From Struthidea cinerea (lineage: Eukaryota > Chordata > Aves > Passeriformes > Corcoracidae): DNA of 64,000 nucleotides. This document shows, piece by piece, positions 25,801 through 37,800 of this stretch. A model generated the notes under the pieces. It did not search any database, was not told where the DNA came from, and saw only the letters and a list, made by a program, of their open reading frames with translations. The translations under genes and the position numbers were made by a program. The stretch lies in contig VZTI01000620.1 in NCBI GenBank assembly GCA_013397865.1, positions 580,245-644,244 on the forward strand. The letters run 5' to 3'. Position 1 is the first letter of the stretch, and every line of letters begins with the position of its first letter.

Positions 25801-28800
25801 GTTTGAGTCATTAACCATTAACATTCCAGTCTCTCGCAGTCAGGAATAAATGTTCTTACATTGTAATCTTGGATGAATTGAAAGGTGATAAATTATTTAT
25901 TTACACAACATGGGTTCTGACAAATTCAAATTTAATTCAGTTGGAATGGTGGAGCACTTCCAGCAGTTAAGCCAAAGATCTTTCTAAAAATTCTCAATTA
26001 TAGAAAGGTTCAGTTGGTTTGTCAAAATTGCACAGTGTAAGTGGACCCAGCTAAATTTTGCAGAAATAATTTCCCTAGCTTACTTGAGTCTTGGGGGAGC
26101 AGAGAGATATTTTGCCTTTTAACTTGCACCTTTTCATAAGCTATCATTTTGTTCGTACATTGCAAGATAAAATAATTTTTTGTGTTCTTTAACATGTTAT
26201 CTCCTTTAACACATTATCTCCCGTCCTGAGAACAGATGTTAGCTTCACTTAGAAGAATTTTGTAATTACCTCTTAAGTATTTGTTTCTGCTTGACTTCTT
26301 GTTTTGTTTGTTTTGTTTATTTTGATAATGGGAGAACAGACCCATAGAATTATCCGAAGAAAGAACAAAGCAATCACTGCTAAAGTAGCTGTTAAATAAT
26401 CATTTCAGTATTACTCTAATGCATCCTAACACTTCCTGTTTGCCCTCCGCAGTGCTGGAATACACTGAGCAGGGATTTCACTGACCTGTCCACAGCTCTG
26501 TGCAAACTGTCACACATAGTTTAGGTCCTTCTCCTCCATGTCAGATTTCGAGGAGGTCAGGGACTCTTCTGATGTACTGAGCTGTTACAACTGTACCCAT
26601 ATTATACAGCCACTGTCAGGGCATTCTGTGCATCCCTAGGTAGCACGTTATGATGGAAGCCCAAGGTTTTATTCATTTTAAATGTGGGAAGAAACCCCAC
26701 AGCATTGAAGGCATTGTGGTTGGGAGCTGCTGATGCTGGCAGCAACTGCGTTCTCTTTCTGAACCTTACTTAGAAGCGAATGAAGAAACGAGTAGTTGTT
26801 AATTTCTGCAAGTTTTAACAGTAACAAGCTATAAATGATTTTATGGATAGTTTTCCAAATGCTGCTTTCTGCAGCCTCTCCTCCTCCTCCTCCATCAGTT
26901 TTTTTTGGTTCCAACACTTCTGCCACGAGGCTTTGAGGAGATGTATCTGTTTTCTTACTTAGTTTGGTAAGCCTGTGAATGACGCATGTTCACTTGTACA
27001 GAGGGAGGAGGTCTGAACACTTACAAAACAAGCCTAAAGGCACTGAAAGTAGACTGGGAATTCTTGTCTGAGGAAGATAAAAGGACTGGATGATGGTGAC
27101 AAATAAGGAATGCAGTATTTTTAACGTGAAGAGGGAAAAAAATATAAGGCTGCCTAATAACGTATAGAATAAAGCGTCTGTTTTCTGAGTTTCAAATGTC
27201 CCTGGCATATTTTGTGAGTTGCAGCCGTGTCAACAATGCTCAGCAAAACACTGAGGAAGCCAAAAAAAGAAGAAAGGAATAAGTTGTGACACCAAGCAAC
27301 ACACTTCATATGTAAAAGTAAATGGATGTACAATTGCTTACATTGTAATATTTGATTAGTTGAAAAGTGGTAAAGTGTTTTTGACAGGTGTAGTCCAGGC
27401 CAAATCCTGTAGTCCTGACAGAAAAAAAAATCCCCATGGAAAACAGACATGTAAATGTCTGACAGTCTCAGCTGCATCTGTGAACCAAGACCTAGGATAA
27501 CAGTGTGAAAGGCAAGTGAATTCCTGTTAAACTGTCTATCAAGCAAGATGAGATATAATTTGATCCAATACAATTTGCTGGTGTGTGTATAAACTGCAAT
27601 CTTTTACTTTAGTTTTTTAAACTTCTTAATTTTAATTCTTCAAGCAATATATTTGCAGTAGCAAAGAAGATTCACAGCAAGAGTGCAAAGCTCTGCCTCA
27701 ACAGAAAATACAGACCATTATTTGGAATTCTGACTTCAGGGGAGTGGTGCCTCATACCTCAACTGAAATTTTTAATCTCTTTCATTTAGATGCAGAAGAC
27801 TCTGTTGTCTGGCTCATCACAGGAGACAGTCTTCTTGAGAATATTTGTTGACAGTTCTTTGAGAGTCTGAGGGAGAACTGCTGCTTATAAATGGAGCTTT
27901 ATTCAATAGGGGCATAAAGTATGCACAGTCTTGGAAAAAAAGTGATTAAAAAAACCCAAATACTTTTATTGTCTGTAAGTCATGCACTCCACTTGGTTTA
28001 GAGCAATGAGTGACAATGCATGTGCTAGTCAGTTCCCTCCAAACTGACTGAAATGCGATTAGGATCAGTCTTTGAAGAGCTGGATATTTGCTCAGCTGTA
28101 TCTGTTAGGTTTACTCAGCTTCTGCAGGCAAGGTCAGCATTTCACTCTGTCAAGTAATTCATGTTCCTGAAATCTCAGTCTTTGAAAGCTAACTTGGACA
28201 GAATTATTATCTGTCCCAACAAACTATGAGGCAGCCCTATAGTGTTGCTAGCAAGACATAGAAACCCTAACAAACTTGTAAAATTTTCAGCATTTCGTAC
28301 ATGATACTTGCCAGCAGTAAGAGTCTCCCCAGTCAAGACCCATTCAGGTCAATGAGGACTTTGATATTAAAAGCCATACAAATGAACTAATAGGTGAAGT
28401 GACTTTGAGAAATTGAAAAATAAAGTGCTGCATGAGGCAGAAAAGTCTCTTTTCCATTACTGTGAGTGTTAAGATAGGGTGTTACTTAAGATGAATTGAA
28501 GAATGAGCATCTTTGATTGCTAGTTCCTTGAGAATATCTCTAATCTTCCTCCGTCCTCATCCGTACTTTTAATTTATTGTATTACATAGTTGCTTTTAAG
28601 TGTAATCTCTTATTTTTATTTGGGTTTTTTGGAGATCTCACATGAACAACATATAATCACTGTTGTTGAAACAAATGAAGCTTTAATGTTATTTACAATT
28701 GGAGCAGGAGAATGGCACGATGAGCTGGAAGCAGAGGAAAGGTGGTATGATCATAGAGGTTCTGTGCAGTAGTTTGGTCAGAGAGATCCCTCAGCAAAGG

Positions 28801-31800
28801 GTGCAGGAAAAGAACATTTATTCATCCAAATAGGCTGTATACAAACCACTGACTGTTCTCTCCAGCCCAGGACCCACTAAATTTGGATGTAGACTGTTCT
28901 CTTAAGACACAGCCAGCTAACAGCCTATGGGGCCCAGGAGCTCTTTCACCTCTCTCCCGCTCTCTTTCCCAAGGCAAATTAGGCCAACATCTCTGTTTTG
29001 TGCCACCTTTTGCCCTGTCTCACCCAGCTGTTCCTTCCCAACCCAAACAGGGAATACCAGCCAGCCAGCAAGGACATAACTGCTACCAGGAGTGGAGGTT
29101 TTTTTTACTGTGAAGTGATACACAATGCTCTTAACCAAACATCAGTTTAAAGGAACTTCACAAGTATTACCAGTTTCCCAGAGAAAGCTAGACAATGTTT
29201 CTCAGAGCTAAAATTTTGGAGGTGCACCAGAGATGTCCTCATTTTCTCTTACTCCTTGCCAACAGTGCTTTTGAGTACCTGATTTAACTTCTCTCTTCAG
29301 TGACATCTTTAAAGTTAACTATGTCTTCATAAACTTGGCAGCTGTACAATTCATAATCTTAAGAAGTCCTAGCATGAACATTTCTCTTTGCACATTTGTA
29401 CTCCTCAGAAGTAAATACGTTACATTTTATTAGATCACTGAGTGTTCTCCTTTACAGATGAAGTAAAAGAATGAAGAAACTGAAGTGTCCAGTTTCTGGA
29501 GACCTTCAAGTAATCCTCAAATATGACTCATCAACTTTCTTTGGTCTCTAGATACAGTTGCCATTTTCATTTGTAGAACTCTGAGCCGAGGTCAGCTTCT
29601 CTTTGACCAATGTTAGCCTTTACTGACTGACTCGAGATCGAGTTCTGCCCATCTCATGCTGACCTGCAGATGTGAACAAACACTAATAAATTCCTTTTCC
29701 TAAGGAGCACCCTGCCTAAGTTCCTAGTAGCAAGTGGTCGTGCCCAGTTGAACTGGACTTGCGTCACTTTTTAATTCAGACTAAAGGCACAGGTTAATGC
29801 AGTGTTTGGGGAGGGTCTCTCATTTGTGGTTACAAAGATTTTGTCTCTTGCCAGTTTCATGAATCCTGCTGCTCTGGAGCTGGAAGAATGGATAGTATTT
29901 CTTATGCCTCTGCATAGATTGCGTTCATGAGCCAGTCCAAGCACCGGCACAGCATTGCTACCACAAGAAATGTGTGTGGAACAGATGAAGGCATGAAATC
30001 ACTTCCAGAGAACCAGCAGACCCGCTGTTAGGGGGAAGTAAGCTGATCCAATATACACAGGCAGAGCAGATGTTCCTTGCTAGTGGTGTTATAAATGGGA
30101 TGGGATCCTGGGGCAGCACAGCCACAGCACTCTGGGCTGCCTGTTACCCCAACAAGAGTGCAAGGTGCCCAGCTTGGAAGGTGTTTGTCATCATATTGCA
30201 GCACTGTCAGGGACACGTATCTGGAGTGAGAAGGATAAATCTCCCATCAGGAATTGATAACTCTGTGCTGTGTTTTTGGCATGAGCTAATTACAGGACTC
30301 CTGCACTGATTTACTTTCTGACTGAGACTAAACAGAGTCAAAGGATTTCCCACTGATGAAGTTTATACATGAATAATCTTCTTCCTACCTGTGAGGGGAG
30401 AATGGGAAAGAAAGCAGTATTCATGCAGCAGTAATCTCCCACTTATTTGCAGTTCTCATAAACTGCTCCAGTGTCTGATGAAGGAGTGGTTGATACACAG
30501 GAGCTCCAAACAAGGGTTTGGATTGCAGAAAGGTGATCTCTGATGCATCCATTTTAGCCAGTTCCCAGAGTCTGTGTCCTCATAATTGCTCAGCCATGCA
30601 TTATGTGGCTAGTCAATAATAACAATGAAAAAGGAAGAAAAAAGGATTTTACATGCCTCTTGAAAAACATTGGGGTAAAATTCTGTAATGTAAGAAAAAG
30701 CCTCTCCAAGCAGTGCTGTGTTTGTTTCTCACTTAATTTGCAAATCTTTTTAATGTTTTTAAACACGCTTTTCAATTCACGCTCTTGAATTTGGGTGCAA
30801 TTCTAGGGAGAGATGCTTGAAATTAAATTGTTGGCTCTCTGTGCTCTGTGGTAACTCTAACCCTCGACTAGGCAGCAGAGAACATGCAGCTGGGGTGCAG
30901 ACAGCTGCTGTTCAAAAGCATCAACACAGGAGTGCATCCCAGGATACCTCACTTGTCCTGCGATCGGACTTGTCCTCCTGAGAAATGCCCTGCTGGCTTT
31001 GCTGCTGACCAGCCACCTTTGGCTGATCAGGACCTCAGCTGTCAGGGCAGACTGATACCTCCTCAGTTATGGTGATTATCTGAACTGCTCTGATCTGGGA
31101 TCCGTTCCTTGCCATCCTCCCTGCTTCATTTCTCTAGCAGCAGAGAGCACGATGGTTGTGCTTCCCTACTTTTTTCAAGTAATTATTGTGATGGAGACCT
31201 GTTTTTTCCTTCCCAAGACCTAGGCGAGCCACTATATTACAACTGGATAGCTGTATCCAGCCACACCCTGGTGCAGCAGAGTAAGAGGTGTTGGGAGCCT
31301 GAGTGTGACTAGGAGAAACTTGTGTTTTCCTCTCTCTTCATTGACCCGGGATAGGAGGAGTTTGAAGAAAGGTATGGCAGTGATGTAAGATAGTCGTGTC
31401 TTCTTGTGCTTCCTCCCCCTCCCCACACACCCTCTCCCTTCCCATTGTCTCTGCTGGGCATTGTGATTTGTCCTAAGATAAGAACACCTAGGGAGAAATG
31501 TCCTAAGAAAAGAATACCATGCACAAATTTCAGGAGGAACTATGTGGTTGCTTGCATAATCACTGAATCCCATAAAAAATTAGGCTGGAAAAGATCTCTG
31601 GGATCGAGTCTGACCTGCGACTGAACCACCACCATGTCAGCCAGACCATGGCACTACATGCAGTCTTTCCTTAAACATTTCCAGGGACAGTGACTCCCTG
31701 GGCAGTCCATTCCAATGTCTAATCATCCTTTCTGTGAAGAAATTCTTCCTAATGTCCAACCTAAATCTCCCCTGGCGCTGCGTCAGACACTGTCCTCTTG

Positions 31801-34800
31801 TCCTGTCACTGGTTGCCTGGAAGATTAGGCCAATCCCTGCCTGGCTGCAACCTCCCTGCAGGGAGTTGAATGCATTCCAGGGATGGGGGAAGCCGTGATT
31901 CTTGCCACTGACTTTGGTACACATCAGCCTGCAAAAGGGTGTAAAATGCTGCTGGAGACTGGGCCAACTGGGCACTCCTCCAATTCCTGCCTGGTGTTCT
32001 TACCTTAGGACAAATCAAAATCCCGTCGGTGGCAATCACAAGGGAGAGAAGTGTGTGTGGAGGATGCACATGAAGACTCTGAATGTTGTCACCCATCACA
32101 AAAGGCCAATTGTTTTTTCTTTGAAACTCTCCATTTTTTAAGTGGAAACATAAGGAATTGAGATGCTCATTGCATTTGACCAACTGTGTAGCAGCACCAG
32201 CTGCTCTCAGCCAGCCACCTGTCTACAGTGACAGTTGTGCTCCATCCTTTTCTGCAGCACTTCATGTTCTCCTTCTGAAGGACAGGTTTAACAGCAGAAT
32301 TTGATGGGTTTAGTGCTACACAGTCCCGGCAAGTAGCACCTGTGGAAGTTTTGTACTCTGTTAATGTAACGAAACTTCGGTATTGTCTTATCTACCAGTA
32401 ATCTGATTCATCAGGAATAAAGGCAGCCTTCAGTTTCTGACTGGAGTCATGATTAGTGACCCACAAAACAGGACAGGACTGGCTTTGCTGTTTCCGTGGT
32501 GCTGAGGCAAAGAGCAAGCCCCAACCCCCCCCCCCAAATTTACATGTTAAAAACAATCAGTGCCGTTGGGATCTATAGGGAAGTCTGACTTACTCAACAT
32601 TGCATTCAAGTACCGTTTTCCAGTGAACTGACAATCATATTAATAGTCTTTCTTAGTCTGAACACACTGTCATGGAGTTGTGTTAGTATGAGAAATAGGG
32701 GGAAGTACACTATCAAGACAATACATGGTGGTGCTACAGCATCAAACAGACTGCATTAGGAACAGTACTTCTGGAGCTAATCTAATATATTGACCAAAGT
32801 TTTCAGGAGATTTAAAACCATATGCTTTTTATCTTTAAAAGAAGGGTGTCCTTGACAGTGCTCATGAGGGAAGCAGACTCGTGAGCTTCTGTGGCTGTGT
32901 ACTTGGAGCTGGGTTTCCCACTGTGCCACAGGAGGGGGACATCAATCAAAGTGGAATAACACTAAGGGGAGGCAGACCCCTGCTCTGTACCTGCTACTCT
33001 TCCATGGCTTCAGGTGTTATCATCATCTGAAAGGCAAAAACCTGGCTGTGATATTGCATGGAAAGGTTGCTAAACAGTGCTCATCTCTGTCTTTGGCACA
33101 AAAAGATCAAGCTATGGGAATGAACTTAAATGTCATGTGCTGCAGTAAGTATCGTGAAATTACCAAGTTGACTCCAGTGTCTGCTGTCCTGCTGAACACA
33201 GATATGTATGCCCTTTTTTGCAGCATTTTGGGTTATTATAGCTAATTCACATGCTCCCTCTGCTGGGCTACCAGCATAGGAGAGCGATGGCAAAGCTCCT
33301 GTTATGTTATTTGCAGGCTGACCCATTTTCTTCGGCTTGTTTTGACAGTTTGCACAGCATCAGAAAAAGTGTACGATCAAATTAATGTAAATGGCTTTTT
33401 AGAAGTGTGTCAGAGAGAGGTTTGATGTGTTAGATGCACAGTAAAATGTTTTTATATGCATAGAAGGGTTTTTCTACAATAATGTAAATGTAGCTGCTAC
33501 CTCCTGAAAGTGCTCATGCATCTATCAAAAGATAATGGTACTTGGCTTCAGTAATGCCTTCTGTTACAGGAAAGAGCTCTAAGGAAATAATACAGATCTG
33601 TTAAAAGAATTAAAAGCTTACAGTCATCAAATACACTCCATACAGTATGCAGTTTGATGTAGCAGTGGTTTTCAAAATGAGCCAAGGGGTTTGTACAAGC
33701 ATTCAGAGGAATGAAAAAGTGCTGAAAACATTACCCTAATCAGAAGAGCTCGTCCTGCTGCTTTCTGCCTAATCCTCAAGGTCAAGATTTCTGTCGACAG
33801 TTTTCAAAACACAAGTGTGGGGCTTAGCACTGTCATAACCGGTAATTGTGAAATCTCTTTTAATAGATTAAAAGGAGTTGTGAAATTATTGACTTCCAAC
33901 TAAACAGTCTCAGGGTGAGAGATTGCTAACAAAAACCAGAATGATGCTCTGTGATTGCTGTAGACACAGCACTTCCTGGCTGGCTTTTAACAGGGATTTA
34001 CTGAATAAAGGACCTGCCTTAAATAATTCACAAAATTGTGCAGTGCCTTTATGGGAAAAGGCGTGTTGTCTGCCGTGGCACCAGAGAAAAATTGAGAGAC
34101 TTTATGAACAATCACAGTGTCTTTTTTACTGCAAGTCAGGCTCCTAGACACAGACAGTGGTGCAAATAGAAGGTATTGTAGTGCTGCCTATGTGTTGTGC
34201 TTAAAGTAACAGGTATATGGGAATGTAGCTGTCACCAGTGTGAGTGGAGCAGTTATTTGGCAGCACTCGGCGTCACCAAATAATGATGTAAAACAGAAAC
34301 TAAAGAACTCCAGCGACCAATTGATACAGAAATTGCAGGGGGTATGTGGAATGCATGTATTCCAAACTTCAATCTAGTGAGGAGACCAAAGTGAACATTT
34401 CTAACATCAACTGAGGCAAACTCACCTATTTTGACTAAAGTGGGCAGGCCACTTAACATGAAAAAGGAACATGTATCGTGTGTGTTTGATAAATAGCTGA
34501 AAGCTTAGGAGGGGCTTTTTACATGGGAATGTAGTGGTAGGACAAGGGGGAATGGCTTTAAACTGAAAGCAGGCCAGTTTGGTCTAGATATTAGGAAGAA
34601 ATTCCTTGCTGTGAGTGTGGTGAGACACTGGAATGGGTTGTGGGGAAGTTGTTCAAAGCCAGGTTGGATGGGGCTTTGAGAAACCTGGTCTAGTAGAAGC
34701 TGTCCCTACCCATGCTGGGGCACTTGGAACTCAACGGTCTTTAAGGTGCCTTCCAACCCAAATCATTCTGTAATTCTATGGTAGAACAGGTTGTGATGCC

Positions 34801-37800
34801 TTTAAAAATACAAAAAGGAATTAGCTGAAATTTTAAAGCACTAGCAATATATCTGTTAGTGTCATTAGTCTTCCATTCAAGTACTGACATGATAAAGAGT
34901 AATTTTACCTATGCTCCTATTAAGTGACATTGAAGAATTTTCTCAAAATATGTATCTTATCTCAAGCATGAAATTTTTGTCTAGGTAGCATACACTTATA
35001 TTGGCTTTATTTGCATCAAAGCATCTGACAGCTCCAGAGCAGGTGATATCAATATACAATGTATCCTTTCAAAGCCTTGAGTATGATCAGTCTGTTTCTT
35101 TTCTGTCCCTAATTAAACATTGCTTCAGTAATTCCCAGGGGCAAGGAGTCATTGCGACTACACTGAAATGAAAATGAAGTTTGTAGGACCGCAGTTGTGC
35201 TGTCTGTGGTTATGATTAGTGTATTTTATGATTGTTGATTTGGTCATAAGATTTAGCTGTTTTATTAAAGTACTGTGAGGGAGCATACAGAGACAAGCCA
35301 CAGATTGTTTATTTTTTTTGTAAGGTGACAGAAATCTAAGAAGGTTATAACACAAAATTGGTTGAAATAAAATGTGTCAGACCAATGGAGATCTTAAATG
35401 GGATTGCTGATTATTCAGCCTTTGGCAGGCCACTAATAGTGATGGTAAGTGAGAGTTTCTGTTCCAGCCAGCCATTTCCCAGAATAAGGAGCAAATGCAA
35501 ATCCTTCATGTTTAAGTGTTTTGGGAAACAGGCAGCAGCCCTACAATGAATGTGGATTGAGGGACTTGGGAAGAGGTATTTACAGTCAACATAAAGTTTT
35601 TTTTATTTAGCTGTTAGTTAGGACACATCTACCTGGTGGAAGCCCACAGGTCAGTCTGAGCGGCCAGAAGTAAGGTTGTTTTCAAGAGACACAAGTCATT
35701 TTCTTTCCCATTTTCTTTGCTCATGTGGAAGTGGATCAGGTGGGTTGATTTCTGCCATCCATTCATGATTTTAAATACCATTTTTCATCTGTCTTTGCAC
35801 ATGGGCTGCTTTTGCATTCTGAAAAAGAGGTGATATTCATTAGCATATTTCATTATGCCAGCCAAAAGGGTATATACTGTGTATAGACTTAAGTATTCAT
35901 AGTGCTCAAGTGTTTCGACTTTTTACACTTACTTTATATTAAAAAATAGTTAACAGTGCATTCCTCTCTAGCTAATACTTCTTTATGCAGCACTCTGAAA
36001 GGCTGGATTTGGATAGAAGTTTATATCCATTTAAAATTCATTTAAATTCAGCATTCTAAAATAGTCATTAGTTCAATTTAAAAATTAAATGTGCCAAACA
36101 TAAAAACAAGCTTAGCAAAACACGCTCTGTATTGAAAGCTAGTTGATAATATTAAGTGAAGGAATCGTTACATACAGAAAATGAACTAATTAAGATTTTT
36201 CTAATCCACATGCCTTTGCCTTTCAGAATTACAATTAGTACATCTTATCTTTCACATTTATTTTTAAAAGGTGACCTTATTAATGTTTTTACAAGGTATG
36301 GAATTTGGAGGAGTAGGTCCCAAATTTCAAAACAGTCAAGTGACAGTTCTGGAGAGAATTCAGTGTTTCTCACTGTGTCTTTGCTCTCCTCATTTCCTTA
36401 AGATTCAAACCATCTCTTTAAATTCTGTGAAGGTAAAACAATTAGTTTAAAAATGACTGGAAATGAGTGAAGTCTCCAGATGTTAATGGCTTATTTAATT
36501 CTACTGCAGTAACATTAAAGAACACTAATCAAAATCAGAAGTAGGTTGTTCTCCAGGTTGTACAAATATCAGAGTCATTTGGAGCAAGGTTGTAATAAAA
36601 TCCCTTGTTATCAGGGAGCAAGGTGAGACACACAAACAAGATTTTTCAGCCATTAATTTTCAGTCAAGTTTTAAGTGACATTAATTATCTGCAGCATCTT
36701 GTACAGTCCAAATGAGAGAATATAGTTCACAACAGATGCTGTCTCCATATTAAAGGTATCAGTAATTTTTAAACTTGAAGAACTAATTGTAAATCCTATA
36801 TAATAAAAATTATAGCAAACCCAAATGTGTTCAGAAGCATTTTAAAGACATTATTCTAATATTCCAGTAAATTTTAGGACTGACATTTAACTTGTCAAGA
36901 CTATTTGTACAGCCTTTTCCTTTTTTTTTCCTGTGTCATTTTGCTTTTTTTCTTTCTCATTTCTCTTTTAACAAGTTGAAATATATTTCTTCAAAGTAGT
37001 GCTGCCATATGGGCTTCCCCCTAAAGCCAAAACAATACTTCAGTTAAATTATATAATTGGCCTAGGTATTGGTCAGTAATGTCCAGGTGTGGCTGACACA
37101 GGAGATTGCTGATGATTGCAGTGAATTGCATGTAATTAGAGTTGTAGTTAAAACGTGTAAAGCTGAATCCTTTAGGTCATTAATGTGGAAAAGTTCATGT
37201 CTCTTGAAATACATGATTTGTCAGTCTTACTTTGGCACCTCTAAGAGTAAGGCATTAGTCATTTTTTGGACTGCATTAAAGGCAGCATTGGCCTGTTTGT
37301 GATGCTAAAGTCCCACAAGCATAGTTAGCCTACCTTCATAGAAGCCTGTCTTGCACTTCATTTTTCTTAGCATTTTCTGTATTAAGAAAGGCTGATTCTT
37401 TTACTAAGAGGTTTCTGAACCCTCATATATAGTAGTGATTTTCAGCAAAATTTAGTACCCTCTTCCTTGCTTCCTTTTTTTTTTTAATCTTGTCTGTAGA
37501 AAAACCTGTCGAGGTCAGTGTGTCCCAATAAAGCCTGTAACATTTACTTCTTTAATGTTTTCCTTTGTCTTCTCCTAATGCTTCTTCCCCCAGTCTGGAG
37601 GCTGCTGTTCTGCAGCTTGCCTGCTGCTTGTTGTCAGCTTCCATCAGACTGAAGGATCTCTGGGAAGAAAAGGCTCTTAGAGGACCTCTTTTCACCTCAT
37701 CTGTGCAGCTAAAGCTTTGACATTCACTTCCTGAGACAGGATGAAACTCTGGTTTTGAGAAACATTATGTAAATCAACTGTGTTATGTAAGGAACTCTTA

